From the NCBI RefSeq assembly GCF_009937955.1, contig NZ_AP018439.1:3100001-3164000 (forward strand): a DNA stretch of 64,000 nucleotides, read 5' to 3'. The notes below the pieces were generated by a model that saw only the letters and a program-made list of their open reading frames with translations, had not been told where the DNA came from and searched no databases. Position 1 is the first letter of the stretch. Each line of letters begins with the position of its first letter. Source of the DNA: Undibacterium sp. KW1. Its GTDB lineage: Bacteria; Pseudomonadota; Gammaproteobacteria; Burkholderiales; Burkholderiaceae_D. Below, one piece after another: positions 34,906-45,103 of this stretch. A program made the translations under genes and the position numbers.

Positions 34906-36768
34906 ATGCATAAACATCTTGTTCGCAACTTGTTCGCTGTTGCATTGACCTTACCCAGCTTTGCCTTTGCTGCCCACCCCAGTGAGACCGAAGCAGACCG
35001 CTGGAATTTAAATGATATGTATCAGAGCAAGGCAGACTGGGACAAGGATGCCGTCATGCTGGAAGTGCAGCTAAAACAGTTTCAAACCTGTAGTGGTCAT
35101 CTGGCTGACAATATCGCCCGCTTCAAGACTTGCCTGGATTTGAACGCTGATTTATCCAAACGCTATGCAAAACTGGCCAGCTATGCTTTCCAGTTCCGCG
35201 ATCAGGATACTGGTGACAATGCCGGCATGGATTTGGGGCAGCGCTCAGATATTCTGGGGAGCAAGGTCGAAGAAGCCACCTCTTTCCTGCGCCCGGAAAT
35301 TCTGAGCATAGGGGCAAAAAAAATCCAGGCATTCCAGGCCAAAGAGAAAGGCTTGAAGATTTATGCCCACCAGCTTGATGACATCTTGCGCTCAGGAGCC
35401 CACACCCTGGACAAAAAGGGTGAAGAACTCATCGCCACTTTTGGCATGGCCACTAACACTGCCAGCGCTGTCTATTCGACTTTATCCAACGCAGAAATGC
35501 CCTGGCCCAAAGTCAAATTATCGACAGGTGAAGAAGTACGCATAGACCAGGCTGCCTATACCAAATACCGTGCTGCCCCCAACCGTGCTGACCGCCAATT
35601 GGTGTTCGATGCATTCTGGGGCAAATGGAAAGAGTTTGAGCGTAGCTATGGCGTGACCTTCTACGAACAGCTGAAACGTGACTCTGCCTACGCCAAGATA
35701 CGCAGTTATCCGGATTCGCTGACACAGGCGCTGGATAACAATAAACTGCCACGTGAAGTGTATGACACACTGGTAACGCAGACTCGTGCCAACCTCCCTA
35801 CCCTGCACCGCTATTTCAAACTGCGTGCGAAATTGCTCGGCGTAAAAGACCTGCGTTATTTCGACATTTATCCGCCGCTGGTGTCTGGCGATTTCAAATA
35901 CCCTATCAAGGATGGTGTCAGGCTGATGCTGGAGTCAGTCAGACCGCTGGGTGATGACTACGCCAAGGCCATGGCAAAAGCCACGACCGAACGCTGGATG
36001 GATGTTTACCCTCGCCCACGCAAACGCTCGGGCGCTTATATGAATGGCGCTGCCTATGATGTCCATCCTTACCTGCTGTTGAACTACAACGATGATTATG
36101 AGTCTGTCTCGACCCTGGGCCATGAATGGGGTCATGCCATGCACTCTTATCTGGCCAATAAACATCAGCCATTCATCAGTGCGGACTACCCTACCTTCAC
36201 GGCAGAAATTGCTTCGACCACCAATGAAGTATTCTTGCTTGACCATATGATGAAAATCGCCAAGAGCGATGACGAGCGCCTGCTCTACCTGGGCTCGGCA
36301 CTGGAAAACCTGCGCGGCACTTTCTTCCGTCAGGCCATGTTTGCCGACTTTGAACGTGAAGTACATGCCAAGGTCGATAAAGGCGAATCCCTGACTGGCG
36401 AAGCACTGTCGAAAATCTATGGCGACATTCTGAAAAGCTATCATGGCGACAAAGAAGGCGTCATGAAGATAGACGACACCTATGCAGTGGAATGGGCATA
36501 TATCCCGCATTTCTATAACCGCTTCTATGTATTTCAGTACGCTACATCCATCGCTGCAGGTTCGATGTTTGCCGACGAAATCCTCAAGGGCCAAACTGGC
36601 GCCAGGGACAAGTACCTGAACATATTGAAAGCGGGCGGCTCTGCCTATCCTTATGAACTGGTCAAGAGTGCGGGTGTGGATCTGGCCTCACCTGCCCCAT
36701 ATCAGGCGGTGTTTGCACGCATGAATAAAATCATGGATCAGATTGAAGCAATACAGGCAAAACGCTAA
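34906..36768 (+). CDS. pepF: Exported oligoendopeptidase F (M3 family)
   Basis: A 620-residue zinc peptidase. A signal peptide (NLFAVALTLPSFAFA) is present, so unlike cytosolic PepF it should act in the periplasm. The zinc motif HEWGH is at 406-410, in LGHEWGHAMHSYLA, and the ISADYPTFTAEIASTTNE segment supplies the third ligand. It cleaves oligopeptides of several residues. The neighbouring genes encode another exported peptidase and the M1 fusion, which suggests extracytoplasmic peptide use. Confidence 0.92.
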   Translation: MHKHLVRNLFAVALTLPSFAFAAHPSETEADRWNLNDMYQSKADWDKDAVMLEVQLKQFQTCSGHLADNIARFKTCLDLNADLSKRYAKLASYAFQFRDQDTGDNAGMDLGQRSDILGSKVEEATSFLRPEILSIGAKKIQAFQAKEKGLKIYAHQLDDILRSGAHTLDKKGEELIATFGMATNTASAVYSTLSNAEMPWPKVKLSTGEEVRIDQAAYTKYRAAPNRADRQLVFDAFWGKWKEFERSYGVTFYEQLKRDSAYAKIRSYPDSLTQALDNNKLPREVYDTLVTQTRANLPTLHRYFKLRAKLLGVKDLRYFDIYPPLVSGDFKYPIKDGVRLMLESVRPLGDDYAKAMAKATTERWMDVYPRPRKRSGAYMNGAAYDVHPYLLLNYNDDYESVSTLGHEWGHAMHSYLANKHQPFISADYPTFTAEIASTTNEVFLLDHMMKIAKSDDERLLYLGSALENLRGTFFRQAMFADFEREVHAKVDKGESLTGEALSKIYGDILKSYHGDKEGVMKIDDTYAVEWAYIPHFYNRFYVFQYATSIAAGSMFADEILKGQTGARDKYLNILKAGGSAYPYELVKSAGVDLASPAPYQAVFARMNKIMDQIEAIQAKR

Positions 36769-36887
36769 TACAATAAGCAAATCTATCAGAAGCTGATTCA
36801 ACAATGAATGAGTTTCTGAACATGAAAAAACCCTGCCTCCCGCCCCCCTGGCGAGAGGCAATTTATTTTCAAAGTAATGGAAAAAAG

Positions 36888-38942
36888 ATGCAAAAGAAAT
36901 TCTTGTTGCTGAGTCTGGCACTGCCTGCATTGTCGATGGCAGCAGAAGGCATGTGGACACTGGACAATTTACCCGGCACCAGGCTGCAAGCGGAATATGG
37001 CTTCAAGCCTACGGCAGAATGGGTCAGGAATACCATGCTGAGCTCAGTCAAACTGCCCGGCTGCTCTGGTTCTTTCGTCTCCAAAGATGGTCTGGTGATG
37101 ACCAATCATCATTGTGCTTCAGGCTGCATAGAACAATTATCGACTGCCAAACAAAATTATGTAGAAAACGGCTTCCTGGCAAAAAAACGGGAAGAAGAAC
37201 AAATATGCCCAGCGCTGGAATTAAACCGCCTGGAAGATATCAGTGACGTGACAGACGAGGTCAAAAAAGCTACCGCAGGTCTGGAAGGCACAGAATTCAA
37301 ACAGGCACAAAATGCCATTCACGCCAAATTGACCTCAGCCTGCATGGGTGAAGATAAAGAAAAAACCCGTTGCGACATCGTCGATCTTTATCATGGTGGC
37401 CGCTACCATCTGTATAAATACCACCGCTATGCCGATACCCGCCTGGTATGGGCGCCAGAAAAATCCATCGCTTTTTTTGGTGGCGACCCAGACAATTTCA
37501 ATTTCCCGCGCTATGACCTCGACATCTCGATGTTGCGGGTGTACGAGAATGGCAAACCGGTTGAAATCAAGAATTTTTTCCCCTTCAGTAAAACCGGGCC
37601 ACAAGAAGGTGAAATGACCTTCATCACGGGCCACCCTGGCTCTACCCAGCGCCAGTTGACGATGGCGCAACTGAACAGCCTGCGTGACATAGGCTTGATC
37701 GACAGGCTGCAGCATCTGGCAGAATTGCGCGGTGTGCTCACGCAATACCGTAAAACCAGCCCGGAAGCAGCGCGCACGGCCGACCATCTGTTATTCGGTA
37801 CAGAAAACAGCTACAAGGCTGGCGTGGGCAGGTTAAAAACTCTGCTGGACCCGGAATTCATCGCCCGCAAACAAGCTGAAGAAGACGCATTGCGTCAATT
37901 TGTCGATGCCAGGCCTGAGCTCAAGGCAAAAGTCGGTGGCGCCTGGGATGCCATCGCCAAGGCGCAGGAGAACTACCGTCAGTTACATAGAATCTCCAGC
38001 ATGACAGAAGGTACCGAAGCATTCTCCAGTGATTATTTCCGCATAGCCCGCAATCTTGTGCGTGCGGCAGATGAGAAAATCAAAAACAATGCTGAGCGCC
38101 TGCCAGAATTTACCGACACCCGCTTGCCAGGTATCCAGCAGATGGTGTTTTCCAAAGCGCCAATTTACCCCGAATTTGAAAAAGTCAAACTGACACATTC
38201 CCTGACCAAAATGCGGGAAGACCTGGGTAGCAATCATGCCTTCGTCAAACAGGTACTGGGCAAACTCTCGCCTGAGCAACTGACAGAAAAACTGGTCAGC
38301 AAAACCCGTCTGGCTGATATTGAATACCGCAAGACTTTATGGAATGGCGGCAAGGAAGCCATCATCCAGTCTGATGACCCGTTCATCAAACTGGCGCTGG
38401 CCGTCGATGCGGATTCTCGTAGCGCACGCAAGCGCATGGAACAGGAAGTGCAATCCGTCGTGCAAAAAAATGCTGAACTGATTGCACAAGCACGCTTTTT
38501 GCAGACAGGCACCAGCGTTTACCCGGACGCCACAGGCACCCTGCGCCTGTCTTATGGCGAGGTCAAAGGCTGGCAAGCCGGTGAGCAGGCCATTAAACCC
38601 TTCACCAATTTTGCTGGTGCTTTCGAACACGAAACCGGAGCCTACCCTTTTGCCCTGCCAACATCCTGGCATGCAGCGAAAAACAAGTTGAACCTTCAAC
38701 AGTCTTACAATTTCGTGACCAATAATGACATCATAGGCGGTAATTCAGGCAGCCCTGTCATTAACAAAAATGGCGAAATTGTCGGTCTGGTCTTTGATGG
38801 CAATATCCATTCCCTGGGCGGAGCATTCTGGTTTGATGAACGCAGCAACCGCAGTGTCGCCGTACATAGCGGTGGCATACTGGAAGCCATGGATAAAATT
38901 TACCACGCCCAGGACTTGCTGAAGGAGTTGAGCGGCAAATAA
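36888..38942 (+). CDS. S46-family dipeptidyl-peptidase (DPP7-like)
   Basis: A 684-residue serine exopeptidase with a signal peptide ending LSMAAEG. The trypsin-like catalytic parts are TNHHC (His74/75) and GGNSGSP (Ser620). Eighteen residues later FDGN has glycine at 638, the position that is glycine in DPP7 and arginine in DPP11, so removal of dipeptides ending in hydrophobic residues is predicted. That assignment rests on family knowledge. I start at ATG 36888; upstream in-frame ATGs would precede the signal peptide with a charged, Pro-rich stretch. Confidence 0.92.
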   Translation: MQKKFLLLSLALPALSMAAEGMWTLDNLPGTRLQAEYGFKPTAEWVRNTMLSSVKLPGCSGSFVSKDGLVMTNHHCASGCIEQLSTAKQNYVENGFLAKKREEEQICPALELNRLEDISDVTDEVKKATAGLEGTEFKQAQNAIHAKLTSACMGEDKEKTRCDIVDLYHGGRYHLYKYHRYADTRLVWAPEKSIAFFGGDPDNFNFPRYDLDISMLRVYENGKPVEIKNFFPFSKTGPQEGEMTFITGHPGSTQRQLTMAQLNSLRDIGLIDRLQHLAELRGVLTQYRKTSPEAARTADHLLFGTENSYKAGVGRLKTLLDPEFIARKQAEEDALRQFVDARPELKAKVGGAWDAIAKAQENYRQLHRISSMTEGTEAFSSDYFRIARNLVRAADEKIKNNAERLPEFTDTRLPGIQQMVFSKAPIYPEFEKVKLTHSLTKMREDLGSNHAFVKQVLGKLSPEQLTEKLVSKTRLADIEYRKTLWNGGKEAIIQSDDPFIKLALAVDADSRSARKRMEQEVQSVVQKNAELIAQARFLQTGTSVYPDATGTLRLSYGEVKGWQAGEQAIKPFTNFAGAFEHETGAYPFALPTSWHAAKNKLNLQQSYNFVTNNDIIGGNSGSPVINKNGEIVGLVFDGNIHSLGGAFWFDERSNRSVAVHSGGILEAMDKIYHAQDLLKELSGK

Positions 38943-38963
38943 GGCAATCCTGGAAATCCCTGT

Positions 38964-38991
38964 AGCCACGCCAGCATCAGCTCGCGTGGCT
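38964..38991 (+). terminator. Rho-independent terminator after the S46 gene
   Basis: AGCCACGC pairs with GCGTGGCT around a 12-base loop, and a T6 run follows. It ends the S46 transcript. Confidence 0.85.
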
Positions 38992-39096
38992 TTTTTATTA
39001 ATCAGCCTATCACTGCCCCTCACTTTTGATCTTGATCAACAGCTCACTACTCTTGTCAAAGTAAAGTAATAAAAAAGAACAGCAAGGAGGCCCACC

Positions 39097-39696
39097 ATGT
39101 CAGTCAGAAATATTTACCCTGCTTCGCTGCGCATCATTCAGGATGAACACGAACACTTGTCTTCGGTCATACAAGGCATGCGCTATTTCGTCCGGCAAGT
39201 AGAAAATGGTGGCAATGCGCCTGATCTGAAAGTTTTCCGTGCCATGCTTTACTACATCATGGAGTATCCGGAGAAAGTCCATCACCCCAAGGAAGATCAA
39301 TACCTGTTTGCCAAGATCAAGGAAAGAACACACCAGCTTGACAATGAACTGGATGCCTTAAGCGAACAACACGGCAAGGGTGAGCTGATGGTGCACAGGC
39401 TATTTCAAGTCTTGCTCGACTATGAGTTTGGAGGTAAAACTGCCTTCCCTGCGTTCCGCGATCTGGTGGAGCAATATGCACATTTTTATTTTTCCCACAT
39501 GCGTACAGAAGAAGAACGCATCATGCCTATTGCCAGGCAAGTGCTGAATGACCAGGACTGGAAGCAAGTCGATGCGGCGTTTCTGGAAAATCGCAAAATG
39601 CTTGATGACGCTGGTGAACGCTACAAATACGAGCAGCTATTCTCACTGATTGTCAATATTGCACCAGCCCCGATAGGCGTTGCCGATCCGGTTTGA
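39097..39696 (+). CDS. Hemerythrin-domain protein
   Basis: A 199-residue four-helix protein of the hemerythrin HHE type. Iron-ligand segments are DEHEHL, VHHPKEDQYLF, SEQHGKGE and SHMRTEEERI. It should bind a di-iron centre for oxygen, NO or iron sensing or storage. AGGAGG lies seven bases before the ATG. It converges on the EamA transporter gene. Confidence 0.92.
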   Translation: MSVRNIYPASLRIIQDEHEHLSSVIQGMRYFVRQVENGGNAPDLKVFRAMLYYIMEYPEKVHHPKEDQYLFAKIKERTHQLDNELDALSEQHGKGELMVHRLFQVLLDYEFGGKTAFPAFRDLVEQYAHFYFSHMRTEEERIMPIARQVLNDQDWKQVDAAFLENRKMLDDAGERYKYEQLFSLIVNIAPAPIGVADPV

Positions 39697-39719
39697 GAAA
39701 AAGAATCTAAGAGAAAGAA

Positions 39720-40616
39720 CTAGCGTCTTGATGACAGGACAATGCCGCCAACGATACACGTGAAAGCCATCGCATGAAACAGGTGCGGCAATTCTCCCAG
39801 GAATGCGGATGACATCAAAGCAGCAAACAAGGGTGTCAGATTGCTGAAAAAAGCAGCAACATTCGGCCCAACTCTTTGTACACCCAGCCCCCAGCAGCGA
39901 AAGGCTATCACCGCAGGGCCAACCGCAACAAAGGCCAGGGCGGCACACAATGCAGGGCTCCAGTGTATCGTCGGCGTGGTGATGGCCCATTCAGCCGCAG
40001 AAAACAAGCCCGACCACAATACACCGAAGCTGACTTGCGCCAGCAGAAAATCAGCCCAATGGTTACGCAATTCACCATCATTCCCCCGCGTCAGCAACCA
40101 GCTATAGATTGACCAGGTAATGGTAGCGATGATCATGAAGATATCGCCTGTCACCAGACGCAAAGCCAGTAATTGCGCAAATTCGCCACGACTGAGGACT
40201 ATCAGCACGCCAGCAATAGACAGTAGCGCACCTGCCAGCTGCCAAGGCGTAACTTTGGCTTGAAAAAACAAGCGACCCACAATCAGCATCCACACCGGCA
40301 TGCTGGCTGCAACCAGAGTGACATTGATAGGAGTAGAACTTTGCAAGGCCAGGTATTGCAAGGCATTGTATAAGCCCACGCCCAGCAAACCCAATAAGGC
40401 ATAGCGCCGCCAGTTGCGCCATAACACGCTGTCGCGGCGATAAATGTGGGCAGCCATGGGCAAGAGCATTAAAAAGGCAAGCACCCAGCGTATGAAATTC
40501 AGGGTAATCGGTGGCACCAGCTCATGTATCATGCGCCCCACGACAGCATTGCCAGCCCATAGCAAAGGCGGGATAACAAGCAAAAATATGGTTGCAGGGT
40601 TCAGTTTATGATTCAT
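39720..40616 (-). CDS. EamA/DMT-family transporter
   Basis: A 298-residue inner-membrane protein with ten predicted helices in two EamA repeats. IFLLVIPPLLWAGNAVVGR is the typical first helix. Members export metabolites or amino acids; substrate is unknown. It is transcribed from the same strand as hrpA but separated from it by a terminator. Confidence 0.9.
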   Translation of the reverse strand: MNHKLNPATIFLLVIPPLLWAGNAVVGRMIHELVPPITLNFIRWVLAFLMLLPMAAHIYRRDSVLWRNWRRYALLGLLGVGLYNALQYLALQSSTPINVTLVAASMPVWMLIVGRLFFQAKVTPWQLAGALLSIAGVLIVLSRGEFAQLLALRLVTGDIFMIIATITWSIYSWLLTRGNDGELRNHWADFLLAQVSFGVLWSGLFSAAEWAITTPTIHWSPALCAALAFVAVGPAVIAFRCWGLGVQRVGPNVAAFFSNLTPLFAALMSSAFLGELPHLFHAMAFTCIVGGIVLSSRR

Positions 40617-40639
40617 GGATTTTATTAAGCGATAAAAAA

Positions 40640-40671
40640 GCAGGCTTCAGCTTGATTAGCCTGAAGCCTGC
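40640..40671 (-). terminator. Terminator of hrpA
   Basis: On the minus strand GCAGGCTTCAG and CTGAAGCCTGC pair around a 10-base loop, followed by a T6 run. It lies 64 bp after the hrpA stop. Confidence 0.88.
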
Positions 40672-40734
40672 CCTCAGCATACAACAAGCAAACAAGCTTT
40701 GCCTGCAGCCATGCCAATCCATCTCAAATGCGAA

Positions 40735-43700
40735 CTATCGCTGCAAACTCTCCCACACTTTTTGCAAGCGCTTGACGGACACAGGCATGGGCGTACGCAA
40801 CTCCTGGGCAAACAAAGATACCCTGAGTTCTTCCAGCAACCAACGGAATTCCAGCAGTTTTGGATCAGCGTCCGGCCCTGTCTTGCGTGGATGACGCTGC
40901 CAGGCCTGAGCCACGCTATTCCACTCTGCCAGCAACTTCTGGTCACGCGCGGGGTCTGCACGCAACTTGTCCATGCGTACTGTAATCGCTTTCAGGTAAC
41001 GCGGGAAATGCGACAACTGGGTGAAATCATTTTCCGAAATAAAGTGCTTGGTCACCAGCATCTGCAATTGCGTCTGCATGTCGGCAGCAGCCTGTGCATG
41101 CGCCTTGATGCCTTGCAGCTTCTTGGGCAAGCCGTAGTATTCAGCCAGTATTTGCGCGGCAGTACGGGCAATTTCATTCGCCAGTAAATTCAATCTAGCT
41201 TTGCCTTCATCTCGTCGCTTATTGAATTCACCTGAATTGGCAGGCAAGGGATTTTGCAGGAAAGCACTCTCTATCGCGACCTGGATAATCTGATCCCGCA
41301 ATTCTTCCTGCGAACCCAGCGCCATGAACTGCATGCCCATTTGCTGCAAGCCTGGGATATTTTTTTCCAGGAACTTGATCTGCTCTTTTAATTGCAAGGC
41401 AAACAGACGACGCAAGCCTATGCGATGTACGCGCGCGGCCTCATCCGGGTCATCAAACACTTCGATATGGCAATGCGTGAGTTTATCGACCAGTGCTGGA
41501 TAGCCAATCAAAGTTTGCTTGCCTTGCTGGACTTCCAGCAATTCTGGCAGACTGTCAAAAGTCCATGCTGTCAGATTTTCCTGTTTGAATGCCGGTACCG
41601 GAGCACTGGTCAGGACATTCGCAGTTACAGGTTTTCCAGTACTACGGATCGACTTTTCTTCTGCGACAACAGCCGGTTTGGCGGCAACAGGATTGGTATC
41701 CAGCAGCGCCAGTTTCTCTGCACTGGCAATACGCTGGAAACTCTCGCGTGCCTGTCCACCAAACTCAGCGCGCAAGCTGGCCAGGTTACGTCCCATTTCC
41801 AGTTGACGGCCATGTTCATCAACGACTTTGAAATTCATCGTCAAATGCACGGGCACGGTCTCGAATTTGAAATCCGTGGTCTTGCACAGCAAGCCTTTTT
41901 GTTCGCGTATATCAGCAATCACGGCATCAAGGAAATTGCCCTTACCGAAATCATTGCGCTCGCAAAAGCCTGCTGCATATTCCGGGATAGGCACACAATG
42001 ACGACGTATCTTTTGCGGCAAGGACTTGATCAGCAAATGTACTTTTTCCTTGAGCATACCTGGCACCAGCCATTCGCACCGGTCTGCCGACACCTGATTC
42101 AGAGAAAATAAAGGCACAGTCAGGGTCACACCGTCGCGCGGGCTGCCCGGCTCAAAGTGATAACTGAGCTGCAAAGCCACACCCGAGACCTGCATGGTTT
42201 TGGGGAACAAATCCGTGGTCACGCCTGCTGCTTCATGGCGCATCAGCTCGTCTTTGTTCAGGTACAAGAGTTTGGGATTGGCCTTGGTCGCTTCTTTGTG
42301 CCATTGCTCAAACAGTATGGCATTCCAGACATCTGCTGGCAAGTGTTGATCATAAAAAGCTACGATCAGCTCTTCATCGACCAGCACATCAAGGCGGCGT
42401 GATTTATGTTCAAGGTTTTCTATCTCGCGTACCAGTTTCTGGTTATACGCGAAGAAAGGCGCACGGGTATCAAACTCGCCTTCGACCAGGGCATCACGGA
42501 TGAACATCTCGCGCGCCTCAACAGGGTGCGTCAAACCATACTGTGTACGACGCTGGCTATATACCACCAGACCATACAGGGTAGCGCGTTCAAAGGCAGA
42601 TACCTGTCCGGCACGTTTTTCCCAACGCGGCTCGCCATAAGATTTTTTAAGCAGATGTTCGCCTATCTTCTCCAGCCATTCCGGATTGATCTGTGCAATG
42701 CAACGACCATACAGGCGTGTGGTATCCACCAGCTCAGCCGCCATGATCCAGCGCCCGGCTTTTTTAGCGAGAGTGGAACCCGGCCAGATATAAAATTTGA
42801 TACCACGCGCACCCAGGTAATGTGCTTCTTCATCTGACTTATAGCCTATATTACCCAGCAAACCCGTCAGCAAGGAGAGATGCAATTGCTCGTAGGTGGC
42901 AGGTGCCTCATTCAAGCGCCAGCCCTGCTCTTTTACTATCGTCAGCAATTGCGAATGCACTTCACGCCATTCGCGCAAGCGCATCTGGCTCAGGAAATTG
43001 GAGCGGCAATTATCTTGCAACTGTCGATTGGTCTTTTTATGTTCGATGGCATCTTCAAACCAGTTCCAAATTTTCAGGTAAGACTGAAATTCAGATTTTT
43101 CATCGGCAAATTTCTTGTGCGCCATGTCGGCAGCGGCCTGCGCATCCATGGGGCGATCACGCGGATCTTGCACCGACAAGGCGGCAGCAATGATCAACAC
43201 TTCCTGCAAGGCCTGGTTGTCACGCGCAGCCAAAATCATGCGGCCCACACGCGGGTCCAGCGGCAGTTTGGCGAGCTGTCGGCCTACTGGTGTCAATTGA
43301 TTGACTTCGTCCATGGCCCCCAGTTCCTGCAAGAGCTGATAACCGTCAGCAATCGCCCTGCCAGGCGGCGGCTCTATGAATGGGAAAGTTTCTACATCGG
43401 TCAGGCGCAGAGATTTCATACGCAAGATGACAGCAGCCAGTGACGAGCGCAAAATCTCAGGCTCTGTAAATTTTGGCCTTTGCAGATAATCCTGCTCATC
43501 GTACAAACGTATGCAAACACCAGCCGCAACACGCCCGCAACGACCGGCACGCTGATTCGCAGCAGACTGGGCAACCGCTTCTATCTGCAATTGTTCGACT
43601 TTGTTACGGTAGCTGTAACGTTTGACACGCGCCAGGCCAGCATCGACGACATAACGTATGCCAGGTACGGTCAGCGAAGTTTCTGCCACGTTCGTGGCCA

Positions 43701-44913
43701 GCACGATGCGACGCGCATTTGAAGTCTTGAATACCCGCTCCTGTTCTTGTGCTGACAGGCGGGCAAACAGCGGCAAAATCTCTACATGCGGTGGATGATG
43801 CTTGCGCAGGGCTTCAGCAGCATCACGAATTTCACGCTCGCCTGGCAAGAATACGAGTACATCGCCAGAACCTACGCGGCATAATTCATCAACGGCGTCG
43901 GTAATCGCCGTCATCAAATCACGCTCTTTATCTTTTTCTGTATCTTGTATCGGACGATAGCGTACTTCTACAGGGTACAAGCGGCCTGACACTTCTATCA
44001 CAGGAGCAGGCTTGGGTTCGCCACCACGAGCATCAGCAAAATGATTGGCAAAGCGCTGCGCATCTATCGTGGCTGAAGTAATGATGATCTTCAGGTCACG
44101 GCGCTTGGGCAGCAATTGTTTTAGGTAACCGAGCAGGAAGTCAATATTCAGGCTGCGCTCATGTGCCTCATCGATGATGATGGTGTCATATTGTTTGAGC
44201 AGTGGATCAGTCTGGGTTTCTGCCAGCAAGATGCCGTCGGTCATCAGCTTGACCGATGCGCCCTTGCTCAAAGTATCGGTGAAACGGACTTTAAAGCCGA
44301 CATGCTCACCTAAAGGAGAATTCAATTCCTGTGCAATACGCTTGGCCGTTGATGACGCAGCAATACGGCGTGGCTGGGTGTGGCCTATCAACCCCTTTTG
44401 CCCACGTCCCAGTTCCAGGCAAATCTTTGGTAATTGCGTGGTCTTGCCTGAGCCGGTTTCACCACAGACAATTATAACCTGATGTTTTTGCAAAGCCTCG
44501 GCAATTTCTGCACGCTTGCCGGACACCGGTAATTCTTCGGGGAAGCTAATGGGTGGCAAGACATTGCGAAAAGGCAGAGCTGGCTCTTCCCTTACTGGCA
44601 CGGCTGTTTTTTGTTTGTTATTGTTTTTGCCGTTTTCCCGGCCAGCCTCTGTGCCAGTCACACGCCCCGGCTGAGGCCTTGACTGCTGACTAGGTCCTTG
44701 CGCCCTTGCTTGCTGCGTTCTTACAGGGCGCACTTGTTCTGCGCCACCATCATTGAGATTGCGCGGTTTGTTTTCAGGCACTTCAGACTTCGCGGTAGTT
44801 TCACGCAACTGTTGTCGAAGCTCTCGCAATCCCGATAAACCATCTATCGCACCGGGCGTTGCTTTCTTAGGGGAGTTTTTAGGTGTTTGATTTGAAGACA
44901 TAGCGCTGCGCAT
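40735..44913 (-). CDS. hrpA: ATP-dependent RNA helicase HrpA
   Basis: A 1392-residue DEAH-box helicase. Walker A GETGSGKTTQ, DEAHERS, SAT (TSATIDAQRF), QRAGRCGR and the OB-fold region are present, followed by a C-terminal DUF3418 extension that distinguishes HrpA. A disordered basic/Gln-rich N-terminal 120 residues precedes the core. HrpA acts in mRNA processing and ribosome quality control. Another ATG at 44901 is possible. E. coli HrpA is about 1300 residues, so the length fits. Confidence 0.95.
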   Translation of the reverse strand: MRSAMSSNQTPKNSPKKATPGAIDGLSGLRELRQQLRETTAKSEVPENKPRNLNDGGAEQVRPVRTQQARAQGPSQQSRPQPGRVTGTEAGRENGKNNNKQKTAVPVREEPALPFRNVLPPISFPEELPVSGKRAEIAEALQKHQVIIVCGETGSGKTTQLPKICLELGRGQKGLIGHTQPRRIAASSTAKRIAQELNSPLGEHVGFKVRFTDTLSKGASVKLMTDGILLAETQTDPLLKQYDTIIIDEAHERSLNIDFLLGYLKQLLPKRRDLKIIITSATIDAQRFANHFADARGGEPKPAPVIEVSGRLYPVEVRYRPIQDTEKDKERDLMTAITDAVDELCRVGSGDVLVFLPGEREIRDAAEALRKHHPPHVEILPLFARLSAQEQERVFKTSNARRIVLATNVAETSLTVPGIRYVVDAGLARVKRYSYRNKVEQLQIEAVAQSAANQRAGRCGRVAAGVCIRLYDEQDYLQRPKFTEPEILRSSLAAVILRMKSLRLTDVETFPFIEPPPGRAIADGYQLLQELGAMDEVNQLTPVGRQLAKLPLDPRVGRMILAARDNQALQEVLIIAAALSVQDPRDRPMDAQAAADMAHKKFADEKSEFQSYLKIWNWFEDAIEHKKTNRQLQDNCRSNFLSQMRLREWREVHSQLLTIVKEQGWRLNEAPATYEQLHLSLLTGLLGNIGYKSDEEAHYLGARGIKFYIWPGSTLAKKAGRWIMAAELVDTTRLYGRCIAQINPEWLEKIGEHLLKKSYGEPRWEKRAGQVSAFERATLYGLVVYSQRRTQYGLTHPVEAREMFIRDALVEGEFDTRAPFFAYNQKLVREIENLEHKSRRLDVLVDEELIVAFYDQHLPADVWNAILFEQWHKEATKANPKLLYLNKDELMRHEAAGVTTDLFPKTMQVSGVALQLSYHFEPGSPRDGVTLTVPLFSLNQVSADRCEWLVPGMLKEKVHLLIKSLPQKIRRHCVPIPEYAAGFCERNDFGKGNFLDAVIADIREQKGLLCKTTDFKFETVPVHLTMNFKVVDEHGRQLEMGRNLASLRAEFGGQARESFQRIASAEKLALLDTNPVAAKPAVVAEEKSIRSTGKPVTANVLTSAPVPAFKQENLTAWTFDSLPELLEVQQGKQTLIGYPALVDKLTHCHIEVFDDPDEAARVHRIGLRRLFALQLKEQIKFLEKNIPGLQQMGMQFMALGSQEELRDQIIQVAIESAFLQNPLPANSGEFNKRRDEGKARLNLLANEIARTAAQILAEYYGLPKKLQGIKAHAQAAADMQTQLQMLVTKHFISENDFTQLSHFPRYLKAITVRMDKLRADPARDQKLLAEWNSVAQAWQRHPRKTGPDADPKLLEFRWLLEELRVSLFAQELRTPMPVSVKRLQKVWESLQR

Positions 44914-45103
44914 TATCCCAGATTTTTGTGCAGAGCAGGAAATGTTGCATTGCTTGCCATGGCATGCCTGCCAGACAACAGGCGAAATTCATATAAATCA
45001 AACCCATCTTTATTTATCCTATAATGAACCAGAGACTTGGCAAGCAGTCTAACGACAATGAAGCATGCGAGGTTCAAAACCTGGTTACACGGGGAGACAA
45101 AAA

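Noticed and set aside
35935..36594. Minus-strand open frame of 219 codons inside pepF
   Set aside because: The pepF frame carries a complete zinc-peptidase sequence here; the antisense frame has no plausible start site or domain.
36804..36887. Longer N-terminus for the S46 peptidase starting at 36804
   Set aside because: It would place a charged Pro-rich stretch before an obvious signal peptide; ATG 36888 has GGA upstream.
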